Below are positions 18,131-27,519 of a stretch of DNA of 64,000 bases, in pieces. The stretch is from Actinomyces oris (GTDB lineage Bacteria > Actinomycetota > Actinomycetes > Actinomycetales > Actinomycetaceae), in the NCBI RefSeq assembly GCF_006546825.1, contig NZ_VICC01000005.1:207573-271572 (forward strand). Direction: 5' to 3'. The position numbers were made by a program, and so were the translations under genes. The notes under the pieces are model-generated. The model searched no databases. It was not told the DNA's origin and was given only the letters and a program-made list of their open reading frames with translations. Position 1 is the first letter of the stretch; each line of letters opens with the position of its first letter.

Positions 18131-19432
18131 GTGGCACGTAACGCTGAGAGTGTGGATCTGCTCAAGTGCTCCTTCTGCGGCAAGAGCCAGAAGCAGGTCA
18201 AGAAGCTCATCGCCGGGCCCGGTGTCTACATCTGCGACGAGTGCATCGAGCTGTGCAATGAGATCGTCGACGAGGAGCTGAGCGACTCAGGCGCCGGAGT
18301 TCCTCTCGAGCTGCCCAAGCCCCAGGAGATCTTCGACTTCCTCAACCAGTACGTCATCGGTCAGGAGGCCGCCAAGCGCGCCATGAGCGTGGCGGTCTAC
18401 AACCACTACAAGCGCGTCCAGGTCAAGGAGCGCTCCGTGGCCGAGGGGGACGGCCTGGAGCTGGGCAAGTCCAACATCCTCCTGCTGGGGCCCACCGGAA
18501 CCGGTAAGACTCACCTGGCCCGAACCCTGGCCCGCCTCCTCGACGTCCCCTTCGCCATCGTCGATGCCACGGCTCTGACAGAGGCGGGGTATGTCGGCGA
18601 GGACGTGGAGAACATCCTCCTCAAGCTCATCCAGGCCGCCGACGGCGACGTCAAGCGCGCTGAGAAGGGCATCATCTACATCGACGAGATCGACAAGATC
18701 GGTCGCAAGGCGGAGAACCCGTCGATCACCCGCGACGTCTCGGGTGAGGGCGTCCAGCAGGCCCTGCTCAAGATCATTGAGGGGACGACGGCCTCCGTGC
18801 CGCCCGGCGGCGGGCGCAAGCACCCGCACCAGGAGTTCCTGGAGATCGATACCACCAATATTCTCTTCATTGCCGCAGGCGCCTTCGCCGGTATCGAGGA
18901 GATCGTGCGCCAGCGTCAGCGCAAGGAGTCCGGGGCCCAGATGGTGGGCTTCGGGGCGCAGCTGACCGGCAGCACAGGATCGCAGGACGTCTTCACCTCA
19001 CCGGTGCGCCCCGAGGACCTTCACAAGTTCGGCCTCATCCCCGAGTTCATCGGCCGCCTGCCCGTCATCGCCACGGTTCAGGACCTGGGGGTGCGTGAGC
19101 TCGTGCGCGTCATGACCGAGCCCAAGAACGCTCTGGTCTCTCAGTACCAGTACCTCTTCAGTCTCGACGGCGTCGAACTCGAGCTGACTGATGCCGCTAT
19201 CGAGGCGGTGGCCTCCCTCGCTCTGGAGCGCAAGACCGGTGCCCGGGGACTGACCTCCATCGTCGAGGAGGTCCTGGGACAGGCCATGTTCGAGGTTCCC
19301 TCCCTGCCTGAGGTCGGGCGCGTCGTCGTCGACGCCGATGCCGTCAGGGGTACCGGCAAGCCCAGCTACCAGTCCGGTTCGGGAACGCTGCGCTCGACGA
19401 ACAAGATGGGGGAGCGGAGCCGGACCGCATGA
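18131..19432 (+). CDS. clpX: ATP-dependent Clp protease ATP-binding subunit ClpX
   Basis: A 433-residue AAA+ unfoldase delivering substrates to ClpP1P2. The N-terminal zinc-binding domain has four Cys (CSFCGK at 13-16 and CDEC at 35-38). Walker A is GPTGTGKT, Walker B is [10 protein letters not shown], and the ClpX-specific QEFLEID and pore-loop GYVGED are present. The GTG at 18131 ([11 protein letters not shown]) has GGAGG 6 nt upstream and matches the usual start of actinobacterial ClpX; an ATG at 18110 is in frame but would place that SD inside the gene. It overlaps the chorismate mutase gene by 4 nt. Confidence 0.96.
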   Translation: MARNAESVDLLKCSFCGKSQKQVKKLIAGPGVYICDECIELCNEIVDEELSDSGAGVPLELPKPQEIFDFLNQYVIGQEAAKRAMSVAVYNHYKRVQVKERSVAEGDGLELGKSNILLLGPTGTGKTHLARTLARLLDVPFAIVDATALTEAGYVGEDVENILLKLIQAADGDVKRAEKGIIYIDEIDKIGRKAENPSITRDVSGEGVQQALLKIIEGTTASVPPGGGRKHPHQEFLEIDTTNILFIAAGAFAGIEEIVRQRQRKESGAQMVGFGAQLTGSTGSQDVFTSPVRPEDLHKFGLIPEFIGRLPVIATVQDLGVRELVRVMTEPKNALVSQYQYLFSLDGVELELTDAAIEAVASLALERKTGARGLTSIVEEVLGQAMFEVPSLPEVGRVVVDADAVRGTGKPSYQSGSGTLRSTNKMGERSRTA

Positions 19433-19761
19433 GCGAGGAACAGGGCGGCGTCCCCCCTCAGCTGGCCGTCTATCGGGCCACCATCGACAATCTCGACGCC
19501 GCCCTCGTCCATCTCCTGGCTGAGCGCTTCCGCTGCACTCAGCAAGTGGGCCTGCTCAAGGCCCAACTGGACCTGCCGCCGGCCGACCCCGGGCGCGAGC
19601 GGCAGCAGGTGGCGCGTCTGCGGTCCCTGGCCGTGGAGTCCGGCCTGGACCCGATCTTCGCCGAGAAGTTCTTCACCTTCATCGTCGCCGAGGTCATCCA
19701 GCACCACGAGGAGATCCGCGACGACCACGAGGCCGAGCGGGCCAAGCAGACCGAACTGTAG
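19429..19761 (+). CDS. AroQ-class chorismate mutase
   Basis: A 110-residue all-helical chorismate mutase converting chorismate to prephenate for Phe/Tyr synthesis. Helix 1 has the conserved [19 protein letters not shown]; active-site basic residues appear in QQVGLLKAQ and ERQQVARLR, with Glu/Gln in [10 protein letters not shown]. No signal peptide, so it is the cytoplasmic form. Its ATGA overlap with clpX shows translational coupling. Confidence 0.88.
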   Translation: MSEEQGGVPPQLAVYRATIDNLDAALVHLLAERFRCTQQVGLLKAQLDLPPADPGRERQQVARLRSLAVESGLDPIFAEKFFTFIVAEVIQHHEEIRDDHEAERAKQTEL

Positions 19762-19889
19762 GAACCGCCGGAGGTATCCGGTCAGGTGAGCTCTCGGTGA
19801 CTCGCAGCGACACGAGCCGTTGAGGCGAGCCAGAAGGATGGCCCCGGAGCAGCCGGCGGGCCGAGCCCGGTGGGCTCTCACGGCGGCCT

Positions 19890-21791
19890 TCAGTCCTGCG
19901 ACGGTGAGACGGTGGTGCCGGGGATGAGCGGCGTGCGCGTGTAGAGAGCCTCGATCTCGGCCGAGAAGCGCTTCTCCGCCTCGGCGCGGCGTACCTTGAG
20001 CGAGGGGGTCAGCAAGCCGTTGGCCACGGTGAAGTCCGTGGGCAGCACCTCGAAGGTGCGGATTGACTCCGCCCGTGAGACCGCCTCGTTGGCCCGGGCC
20101 ACCGCCTTCTCCAGGGCGGCGCGGACCCGCGGGTCCCGGGCGGCGTCGACGACGGTCATCTCCTCCAGGCCGTGGGAGGACAGCCACAGTGGCAGCATCT
20201 CCGCATCCAGGGTGAGTAGCGCACCGATGCAGGGACGGTTCTCCCCGACGACGAGTACCTGGCTGACCAGCGGGTGACCCCGCAGGCGGTCCTCCAGAGG
20301 GGCCGGGGCGACGTTCTTCCCACCGGCGGTGACGATGAGCTCTTTCTTGCGCCCCGTGATCCGCAGGAAGCCCTCGGTACCTTCGAAGGAGCCGATGTCC
20401 CCGGTGCGCAGCCAGCCGTCATCGGTGAAGGCCTCGGCCGTGGCCTCGGGGTTGTTGTGGTAGCCCGTGAAGGTGCCGATGCCCCGGACCAGGATCTCCC
20501 CGTCGTCGTCCAGGCGGAGCGAGCAGCCGGGCAGCGGGGTGCCCACAGTCCCGATCCGGGTGACCTGGGGCAGGTTGACGCTGCACGGGCCCATGGTCTC
20601 GGTCAGGCCGTAGCCCTCCAGGACGGTGACTCCGGCGCCGCGGTAGAAGTGCCCCAGGCGCTCGCCCAAAGGCCCGCCTCCGGAGACCACGTGCGTGACC
20701 TGCCCGCCCAGCACGGAGCGCAGGGTGGAGAAGACGAGCTTGTCGAAGGCGGCGCGCTGAGCCTTGAGCCGGCGTGACGGGCCCTGCGGGGTGTCCAGGG
20801 CCCGGGAGTACGCAATCGCGGTCTTGGCCGCCAGGCGGAAGACCTTCTGCTTGGCGCCGGTCGCCTTGGCATCGGCGGCGTTATAGATCTTCTCGAACAC
20901 CCGGGGGACGGCCAGGACCGCGGTGGGCCGGAAGGAGCCCAGGTCGTTGAGGAGATTACGCACGTCGGGCACGTGCCCCAGTACGCCCGCGCGCGAGCAG
21001 ACGACCGCGATCTCCACGAACCGGCCGAGCACGTGGGCCAGGGGCAGGAACAGCAGGAAACGGACCTCGGCCCCGCCCAGGACCTCGGGCACGTGCGGGC
21101 AGACGTTGACGCATAGGTGCACGAGGTTGCCGTGGCTGAGCTCGACGCCCTTGGGGCGGCCGGTCGTCCCGGAGGTGTAGACGATGGTGGCCAGGGACTG
21201 TGAGGTCAGGGCCGCGCTGCGCCGGTCGAGCTCGCCGGCATCCACGCCTCGACCGGCCTTGATGAGCCCCAGGACGTCCTCGCGCTCGATGCACAGCACC
21301 TGCAGGCTCTCGAGCTCGGGCACGGTGGAGGTCAGCGCGCCGACCATGGCGGCCATGGCCTCGTTCTCCACGACGATGAGCTTCACGCCGGCGTCGGTAA
21401 GGATCCACTGGGCCTGCTCGGCCGAGGAGGTCTCATAGACGGGGACCACGACGAGGCCCGCCTCCCAGGCGGCGAAGTCCACCAGCGTCCACTCATACGA
21501 CGTGTGCGACATGATGCCGACGGCGTCTCCGGGCTGAAGCCCGCGGGCCACCAGACCCGCGGCCACCTCACGCACCTGGGTGCGGAAGGCGCTGGCGCTC
21601 ATCTCCCGCCAGCGCCGCCCTAAGGGGGACTTGCGGGCGATGAGCCCGCCGTCGGGACTGCGGCGCACGCGCTCGGCCAGCGCCCAGGGCGTCGTCATGC
21701 CGTCGTGAACCGGGACCAGGAGCTCGGTGGTGTGCTCCTCGGAGGAGACGGAGGGGCTGGAGTCGGCCGGTCGGACTGAGGCGTCGGTCAT
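19890..21791 (-). CDS. Long-chain fatty-acid CoA ligase (AMP-forming)
   Basis: A 633-residue ANL-superfamily acyl-CoA synthetase that adenylates long-chain fatty acids and transfers them to CoA. The P-loop YTSGTTGRPKG (A3 motif), the GYGLTET motif, TGDIG and the hinge ITGRKKELIVTAGGKNVAP are all intact; the C-terminal catalytic Lys is in NGLLTPSLKVRR. It resembles actinobacterial FadD15-like enzymes. Its neighbour at 21839-23731 is a close paralogue 47 nt upstream in the same direction, a tandem duplication. Substrate preference cannot be read. Confidence 0.9.
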   Translation of the reverse strand: MTDASVRPADSSPSVSSEEHTTELLVPVHDGMTTPWALAERVRRSPDGGLIARKSPLGRRWREMSASAFRTQVREVAAGLVARGLQPGDAVGIMSHTSYEWTLVDFAAWEAGLVVVPVYETSSAEQAQWILTDAGVKLIVVENEAMAAMVGALTSTVPELESLQVLCIEREDVLGLIKAGRGVDAGELDRRSAALTSQSLATIVYTSGTTGRPKGVELSHGNLVHLCVNVCPHVPEVLGGAEVRFLLFLPLAHVLGRFVEIAVVCSRAGVLGHVPDVRNLLNDLGSFRPTAVLAVPRVFEKIYNAADAKATGAKQKVFRLAAKTAIAYSRALDTPQGPSRRLKAQRAAFDKLVFSTLRSVLGGQVTHVVSGGGPLGERLGHFYRGAGVTVLEGYGLTETMGPCSVNLPQVTRIGTVGTPLPGCSLRLDDDGEILVRGIGTFTGYHNNPEATAEAFTDDGWLRTGDIGSFEGTEGFLRITGRKKELIVTAGGKNVAPAPLEDRLRGHPLVSQVLVVGENRPCIGALLTLDAEMLPLWLSSHGLEEMTVVDAARDPRVRAALEKAVARANEAVSRAESIRTFEVLPTDFTVANGLLTPSLKVRRAEAEKRFSAEIEALYTRTPLIPGTTVSPSQD

Positions 21792-21838
21792 GGTGGCAAG
21801 TATGCCCGCCCGAGGCCGCTGGCGAGGTTTGCTCCCGT

Positions 21839-23731
21839 TTACTCCTGCGGCCCTTTGCGCGTGGAGCTGTAGATCTCCGCGATGACGTCGGCGTGGGCCT
21901 CCATGACCGGGCCGCGCTTGACCTTCAGCGACGGGGTGAGCAGGCCGTTGGCCTCGGTGAAGTCGGTGGCCAGCACCCGGAAGGTCCGGATCGACTCGGC
22001 CCGGGAGACTGCGCGGTTCGTGCGCGCCACGGCCCGGTCCAGGGCGGCGAGCACCTGCGGGTGGGAGGAGGCCTCAACCACGTCCATCGCCGCCAGCCCG
22101 TGGTTGCGCAGCCACTGGGGGAGCATCTCCTTGTCCAGGGTGATGAGGGCGGAGATGAAGGGCTCCCCGTCCCCGATGACGAGCACCTGGCTGATGAGCG
22201 GGTGGCCGCGCAGGCGGTCCTCGAGCTGGGCGGGTGCGACGTTCTTGCCTCCGGCGGTGACGATGAGCTCCTTCTTGCGTCCGGTGATGCGCAAGTAGCC
22301 GTCCTCGTCGAGGGCGCCGATGTCACCGGTGCGGAACCAGCCGTCGGTGGTGAAGGCCTCGGCGGTGGCCGAGGGGTTGTTGTGGTAGGTGGAGAAGACT
22401 CCGATACCGCGGACCTGGATCTCCTCGTCCTCACCGATGCGGATCTCGTTGCCGCAGACGGGCGGACCGACGGTGCCGATCTTGTTGAGCCAGTCGGTGT
22501 TGACGCTGACCGGGCCGATGGTCTCGGTCAGGCCGTAGCCCTCCAGGATAGCCAGGCCCAGGCCACGGTAGAAGTGCCCCAGGCGCTGCCCCAGCGGCCC
22601 TCCGCCGGAGATGATGAAATGGGCGTTGGGCCCCATGAGTCCCCGGATCTTGCGGAAGACGAGACGGTCGGCCATGGCGTGCGCCCGACGCAGGCCGCGG
22701 GAGGGGCCCTGAGGGGTGTCCAGAGCGCGGGAGTAGGCGATGGCGACCTTGGCGGCCCAACGGAACAGCTTGAGCTTGGCGCCGCTGCCGGCCTTGGCGT
22801 CAGCGGCGTTGTAGATCTTCTCCAGGACGCGTGGGACGGCCAGGATGTAGGAGGGAGCGAAGGACTGCAGGTCGGGCAGGAGGGTCTTGGCGTCGGGGGT
22901 GTGGCCCAGCACGCCCTCGCCGGCCAGGGACAGCAGCTGGAGGCAGCGGGCGTAGACGTGTGCCAGCGGCAGGAACAGCAGCAGGCGCACGTTGGTGCCC
23001 CACAGGACTCCGGGCAGGTAGCGCACCCCGTGATACGGGATGCCGACGGCGTTGCGGTGGGTGAGCTCGACGCCCTTGGGGCGGCCCGTGGTGCCGGAGG
23101 TGTAGATGATGGAGTAGACGTCGTCGACCGTGAGGGCGTTGGAGCGCTGGTCGACCTGGGAGGGGCTGACGCCCGAGCCCGCCTGGACGATGGTGGTGAT
23201 CGCGTCGGCGTCCAGGGCGAGGACCCTCACCGGCTGCTCGATACCGGCGACGGCGCCGCGCACGAGCTCGGCCAGCGTGCCGCTCTCGGTGATGACCACA
23301 CGCACGTCGGCGTCGGTGACGATCCACTCGACCTGCTCGGCCGAGCTCGTCTCGTAGATGGGCACGGAGATGAGGCCCGCGCGGGCGATGGCCATGTCCA
23401 GGAGGAACCAGTCGTAGGAGGTGTGCGCCATGATGCCGACGGCGGTGCCCGCCTCCAGCCCCATGCCGATGAGACCCGCAGCCACGTGGGCCACCTCCTC
23501 GCCGAAGGCTCGGGCCGAGACCTCCTGCCAGTCCCCCGACAGGGGCGACTTGCGGGCCACCAGTGGCCGGTCGCCGCTGCGGGCGATGCGGTCGGCGAGC
23601 AGCCACGGCACCGACCAGTGCGCCTCGGGCTGGAAGGGGATCTCGGTGCTGGAGACCCCGCCGGCCATGTGGCCGGGATAGCGCGGCGGCCTGGTGCTGG
23701 TGGCCTGGGGCGAGGAGGGGTGAGAGCTCAC
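21839..23731 (-). CDS. Long-chain fatty-acid CoA ligase (AMP-forming), paralogue
   Basis: A 630-residue acyl-CoA synthetase with the same motifs as the downstream copy: YTSGTTGRPKG, GYGLTET, TGDIG, RKKELIVTAGGKNVAP and NGLLTPSLKVKRG. The GTG start at 23731 has a weak GAGG; a later in-frame ATG (MAGGVSSTE) is an alternative that would remove about 21 residues of low complexity. It is the first gene of the two-gene unit, and the duplication suggests different acyl chain ranges. Confidence 0.88.
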   Translation of the reverse strand: MSSHPSSPQATSTRPPRYPGHMAGGVSSTEIPFQPEAHWSVPWLLADRIARSGDRPLVARKSPLSGDWQEVSARAFGEEVAHVAAGLIGMGLEAGTAVGIMAHTSYDWFLLDMAIARAGLISVPIYETSSAEQVEWIVTDADVRVVITESGTLAELVRGAVAGIEQPVRVLALDADAITTIVQAGSGVSPSQVDQRSNALTVDDVYSIIYTSGTTGRPKGVELTHRNAVGIPYHGVRYLPGVLWGTNVRLLLFLPLAHVYARCLQLLSLAGEGVLGHTPDAKTLLPDLQSFAPSYILAVPRVLEKIYNAADAKAGSGAKLKLFRWAAKVAIAYSRALDTPQGPSRGLRRAHAMADRLVFRKIRGLMGPNAHFIISGGGPLGQRLGHFYRGLGLAILEGYGLTETIGPVSVNTDWLNKIGTVGPPVCGNEIRIGEDEEIQVRGIGVFSTYHNNPSATAEAFTTDGWFRTGDIGALDEDGYLRITGRKKELIVTAGGKNVAPAQLEDRLRGHPLISQVLVIGDGEPFISALITLDKEMLPQWLRNHGLAAMDVVEASSHPQVLAALDRAVARTNRAVSRAESIRTFRVLATDFTEANGLLTPSLKVKRGPVMEAHADVIAEIYSSTRKGPQE

Positions 23732-23921
23732 GGCCTCATTGTGTCAGGCGACGGTCAGGGCGGCGCACCGTTGAGGTGAGAGAAGGAGAGCGGTGCTGTG
23801 GAGGTTTTCACAGGCGGTACGCGGTGGTCTCGTGGGGATCACGGGGTGCGGGCAGCGGGAGGGCAGTCCGCGGTTCGGAGGTTCCTCTCAAGGATTCCGG
23901 GACGACAAGCGCGGATTAGGT

Positions 23922-23981
23922 TTGACCGGTCGGTTGCAGATATGTAACGTGCATCTCATGCCCTAGTCGACGCGCGTCGAC
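23922..23981 (+). promoter_or_regulatory. Promoter with LacI-type operator for the alpha-glucoside operon
   Basis: TTGACC (23922-23927) is followed after 17 nt by TAACGT (23945-23950), a good actinobacterial sigma-A promoter. The expected start near 23957 lies just before a perfect 16-bp palindrome, GTCGACGCGCGTCGAC (23966-23981), with the central CG step typical of LacI-family operators. The LacI regulator at the end of the locus is the natural ligand. Repression by blocking promoter clearance is inferred. Confidence 0.65.
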
Positions 23982-24043
23982 GATGTGGGTCCTTCCGGAA
24001 CGGAGCCGGTGGGCTTCGCAGCAGTTTCAAGGAGGAAACACAC

Positions 24044-25336
24044 ATGACACCCCTACCCCGTCGTCAGTTCATCCAGGGCTCGGCCCTGGCTGCGGCACTG
24101 GCCTCCGTCGGGGCCTGCGCCACCTCCCACGGAGACGACGACGGCCCCGTCACTTTTGAAGGCACCGGACCGATCACCTGGGTCCAGGGCAAGGACAACT
24201 CGGGCGGCAAGGTGCAGGCCAGGATCGATGAGTGGAACAAGGCTCATCCCGGTGAGGAGGTCAAGCTCATCGAGCTCTCCGCCGAGGCCGACCAGCAGCG
24301 CACTGCCCTCGTCAACGCCGCCAGAATCAACTCCAACGCCTACGACGTCGTCTCCCTGGACAATGTCTGGGTCTCCGAGTTCGCCGCCAACCGGTGGGTG
24401 GTCGAGCTGCCCCAGGACGAGCTCAAGAATGACGACATCCTGGAACCCGTCTGGAAGACGGGCGTGTACAAGGACAAGCTCTTCGCGGTCCCCTTCGTCA
24501 CTGATGCTCCGATGATGTACTACCGCAAGGACTTCCTGGCGAAGGCCGGTGTGGCGGTCCCCAAGACCTGGGATGAGGTCAAGGCCGCCATCGACAAGGT
24601 CCGGGCCCTGCCCGACCACAAGGACATCGGAGGGTTCGGCGGTCAGTTCGCCAAGTATGAGGGCCTGACCTGCTGCGCCTCGGAGTTCATCCACACCGCC
24701 GGAGGTGGCTTCTACAACGACGACGCCCAGGTCATCCTCGACTCCACCGAGTCGGCCACCGGTCTGCAGTGGCTCATCGACGGCTTCGCCAAGGGCTACA
24801 TCCCCAAGGAGTCCCTGGAGTGGAAGGAGGAGGACGGACGTAACGCCTTCGAGTCGGGCGACCTCCTCTTCTACCGGCAGTGGCCCTATCAGTACGCCAA
24901 CAACAAGGAGTCCCTGGGGACGGAGAAGTTCGACGTCGCACCGCTACCGAGCATTGACGGCAAGCCCTTCGTCTCCACGCTGGGTGGGCACAACTGCGCC
25001 ATCACCAAGGGTTCCAAGAACAAGGCGACCGCCTTGAAGTTCGTCAAGTGGTGGATCAACGAGGAGTCCCAGCGCTACCAGCTCAAGACCCAGACGCTCG
25101 CCCCGATCCTCGGATCCCTCTATAAGGATCCCGAGCTCCTCAAGGAGTTCCCCTACCTGCCGATCCTCAAGAAGAGCCTCGAGAACGCCAAGAGCCGTCC
25201 TCAGGCCGTCTACTACGGCGATGTCACCGCGAAGATCCAGGACAACATCTATCCCGCGATCCAGCAGCCGGGGAGCCGGTCCTCCAAGGACGTCATCGCC
25301 GGCCTGAGCAGCAACCTGAAGAAGCTGGAGGGGTAA
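24044..25336 (+). CDS. ABC sugar transporter, solute-binding lipoprotein
   Basis: A 430-residue family 1 extracellular binding protein. The N-terminus PRRQFIQGSALAA is a twin-arginine signal and SVGAC a lipobox (Cys25), so it is a TAT-exported lipoprotein on the outer face of the membrane. The mature domain follows the maltose/trehalose-binding pattern (VSLDNVWVSEFAANRWVVELPQ, PMMYYRKDFLAKAGV). Two MalFG-type permeases and a GH13 glucosidase follow, so maltose, trehalose or another alpha-glucoside is the likely ligand. No ATPase gene is present; a shared MsiK-like ATPase elsewhere is expected. A strong SD (AAGGAGG) precedes the ATG. Confidence 0.9.
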   Translation: MTPLPRRQFIQGSALAAALASVGACATSHGDDDGPVTFEGTGPITWVQGKDNSGGKVQARIDEWNKAHPGEEVKLIELSAEADQQRTALVNAARINSNAYDVVSLDNVWVSEFAANRWVVELPQDELKNDDILEPVWKTGVYKDKLFAVPFVTDAPMMYYRKDFLAKAGVAVPKTWDEVKAAIDKVRALPDHKDIGGFGGQFAKYEGLTCCASEFIHTAGGGFYNDDAQVILDSTESATGLQWLIDGFAKGYIPKESLEWKEEDGRNAFESGDLLFYRQWPYQYANNKESLGTEKFDVAPLPSIDGKPFVSTLGGHNCAITKGSKNKATALKFVKWWINEESQRYQLKTQTLAPILGSLYKDPELLKEFPYLPILKKSLENAKSRPQAVYYGDVTAKIQDNIYPAIQQPGSRSSKDVIAGLSSNLKKLEG

Positions 25337-25417
25337 GGCCACAGCAACGGCCGCCGCCGCGGGCGGCGCCCCCTGAGACAAATCGGTCATGTCAACAAGG
25401 ACGGTCAAAGGACAGTC

Positions 25418-26455
25418 ATGAGTACCACGACGCACTCCGAGCAAGTCGTCAATCACCAGTCCAAGAGCTCCAAGGCGCAGGCCCGTCTGGCCTGGATGCT
25501 CATCTCGCCCACGGTACTGGTGCTGACGATCGTCATCCTCATCCCCATCGCTCAGTCCCTCTACCAGTCGCTCTTCGGGCGTCCCCGGCTGAAGGACGAC
25601 GGCTTCTTCTCCACCACCGAGCCCTTTGTGGGCCTGAAGAACTACACCGACATCTTCTCCAGCGCCGGTGAGAGGTTCTGGGTGGCCTTCTACAACACGA
25701 CCCTCTTCGGCGTGGTCACCGTGGTCCTGGAGACCGTGCTGGGCGTGGCCATGGCGCTCATCATGCACAAGGCGATGAAGGGGCGCGGCATCGTGCGCGC
25801 CTCCATCCTCGTGCCCTGGGCGATCCCCACCGCCGTCTCCGCCATCCTGTGGGGGTGGATCTTCAACCAGAACGGTGTCGCCAACGCCATCCTGGGCCGG
25901 CACGTCATGTGGGCCTCGGGGGACCTGAGCGCCAAGGCGGCCATCATCATCGCCGACGTGTGGAAGACGGCCCCCTACATCGGGCTGCTCACCCTGGCCG
26001 GGCTCCAGCTCATCCCCGATGAGGTCTACGAGGCCGCCAAGATCGACGGCGCGAGCGCCTGGAAGCGCTTCACCTCCATCACCCTGCCGCTGGTCAAGCC
26101 CGCGCTCGTCGTGGCCGTGGTCTTCCGTGCCCTGGACGCCCTGCGCATGTTCGACCTGCCCTACATCCTCATCGGCCCCAGGAAGGGCAGCGTGGAGACC
26201 CTCTCCATGCTGGTCCAGGACGAGAGCTCCAACTCCCGCTACGGCAGCGCCGCGGCCTACGCCCTCATCCTGTTCCTCTACGTCTTCGTCTTCGCCGTCG
26301 CGTTCTTGAAGATCACCAACACCGACATCAGTGGTAACGACGAGGCCCGACGCAAGCGCAATGAGCGCAAGCTGCCGGTCAGTGCCTTCTTCAAGCGCTC
26401 CGGCTCCTCCACCCCGGCCTCCCAGACGGCTACTGAAAGGAGCCAGCAGGCATGA
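25418..26455 (+). CDS. ABC sugar transporter permease, MalF type
   Basis: A 345-residue inner-membrane permease with six helices. The first is ARLAWMLISPTVLVLTIVIL, and the ATPase-coupling EAA loop is YEAAKIDGASAWKRFTSITLPLVKP (about residues 205-230). It pairs with the MalG-type permease, which overlaps its end by 4 nt. The C-terminal tail is long and charged. A GC-rich inverted repeat in the 81-nt gap after the binding-protein gene may lower read-through, keeping binding protein in excess. Confidence 0.9.
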   Translation: MSTTTHSEQVVNHQSKSSKAQARLAWMLISPTVLVLTIVILIPIAQSLYQSLFGRPRLKDDGFFSTTEPFVGLKNYTDIFSSAGERFWVAFYNTTLFGVVTVVLETVLGVAMALIMHKAMKGRGIVRASILVPWAIPTAVSAILWGWIFNQNGVANAILGRHVMWASGDLSAKAAIIIADVWKTAPYIGLLTLAGLQLIPDEVYEAAKIDGASAWKRFTSITLPLVKPALVVAVVFRALDALRMFDLPYILIGPRKGSVETLSMLVQDESSNSRYGSAAAYALILFLYVFVFAVAFLKITNTDISGNDEARRKRNERKLPVSAFFKRSGSSTPASQTATERSQQA

Positions 26456-27315
26456 GCACCTCCACCGCCGCACCTGTCCGCAAGACCAAGAGGGACTGGG
26501 GAAGCCTCTTCTCCACCGTCGGAATCGTCCTCATCGTCATCTACTGCCTGGCGCCCTTCTACTGGATGCTGGTCTCCTCCCTGCGCCCCGACAGTGAGAT
26601 CTTCGAGAACAGCTGGTGGCCCCGCCACCCCTCCTTCGAGAACTACAAGGCGGTCTTCTCCGAGAAGAACGACTTCGCCAACGGCCTCATCAACTCCCTG
26701 GTCGTCTCGATCATCGTGACGATCGTGGCGCTGGCGGTGGCGACTTTCACCGCCTACGCCCTGGCGCGCCTCGACTTCCGGGGCAAGGGAGTGCTCATGC
26801 TCCTCATCATCGCCACCTCGATGTTCCCACTCGTGGCCATCATCGTGCCCCTGCTGAAGAACTTCGCCGCCTGGGGCTGGACGGACACCTACCAGGCGAT
26901 GATCGTTCCGGATCTGTCCTTCTCCCTGCCGCTGGCAGTGTGGAACCTGACGAGCTTCTTCCGGCAGATGCCCCAGGAGCTCGAGCAGTCCGCCATGGTT
27001 GACGGATGCACCCCCGGCCAGGCCTTCCGCAAGGTCATCCTCCCGCTGGCCGCGCCGGGAATCTTCACCACCGCCATCATCATCTTCATCGGCGCCTGGA
27101 ACGAGTTCCTCGTGGCCGTCACGATGATTATCAACCCCTCCATGCAGCCGGCCACGGTGCTGCTGTCGAAGTTCACCGGGGACTCCCAGTTCAACACGCC
27201 CTTCGGCTCACAGATGGCGGCGGGAGTCATTATGACGCTGCCGCTGGTCGTCATGGTGCTGCTCTTCCAGCGCCGGATCGTGGCCGGGCTGGCCGCAGGA
27301 GGTCTCAAGCAGTAG
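26452..27315 (+). CDS. ABC sugar transporter permease, MalG type
   Basis: A 287-residue permease with six helices, the second half of the transport pore. The EAA loop reads LEQSAMVDGCTPGQAFRKVILPLAAP. It overlaps its partner by 4 nt (ATGA). A 16-bp hairpin at 27371-27414 ends the transporter transcript. Confidence 0.9.
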   Translation: MSTSTAAPVRKTKRDWGSLFSTVGIVLIVIYCLAPFYWMLVSSLRPDSEIFENSWWPRHPSFENYKAVFSEKNDFANGLINSLVVSIIVTIVALAVATFTAYALARLDFRGKGVLMLLIIATSMFPLVAIIVPLLKNFAAWGWTDTYQAMIVPDLSFSLPLAVWNLTSFFRQMPQELEQSAMVDGCTPGQAFRKVILPLAAPGIFTTAIIIFIGAWNEFLVAVTMIINPSMQPATVLLSKFTGDSQFNTPFGSQMAAGVIMTLPLVVMVLLFQRRIVAGLAAGGLKQ

Positions 27316-27370
27316 GGCGGCTGCAGTCCCCGGGCCCGGCTCACCGGAGAGCCCGCCCATCACCCGTTCG

Positions 27371-27414
27371 TCTCTGTGGGGCGGCACCGCCACCGCGCTG
27401 CCGCCCCACAGAGA
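27371..27414 (+). terminator. Terminator after the sugar permease genes
   Basis: A perfect 16-bp stem (27371-27386 with 27399-27414) with a 12-nt loop, 55 nt after the permease stop. The glucosidase at 27520 therefore probably has its own promoter. Confidence 0.75.
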
Positions 27415-27519
27415 GCGTTCGGGACTAGGCTGGACGCCTCTATCCTCCACCCCACCCTCCCTGTTTCCATGTCTCCATTCACCCGGCCGCAGCGCCGCGG
27501 CCTGACATAGGACCTGTTC

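Noticed and set aside
21893..23779. Long open frame (628 codons) on the plus strand opposite the second acyl-CoA ligase; similar at 31708-34137 opposite valS and 3973-5748 opposite the M13 peptidase
   Set aside because: These are antisense mirrors of strongly conserved genes. GC-rich third positions remove stop codons, and the products are Gly/Val/Leu/Asp-rich with no family pattern.
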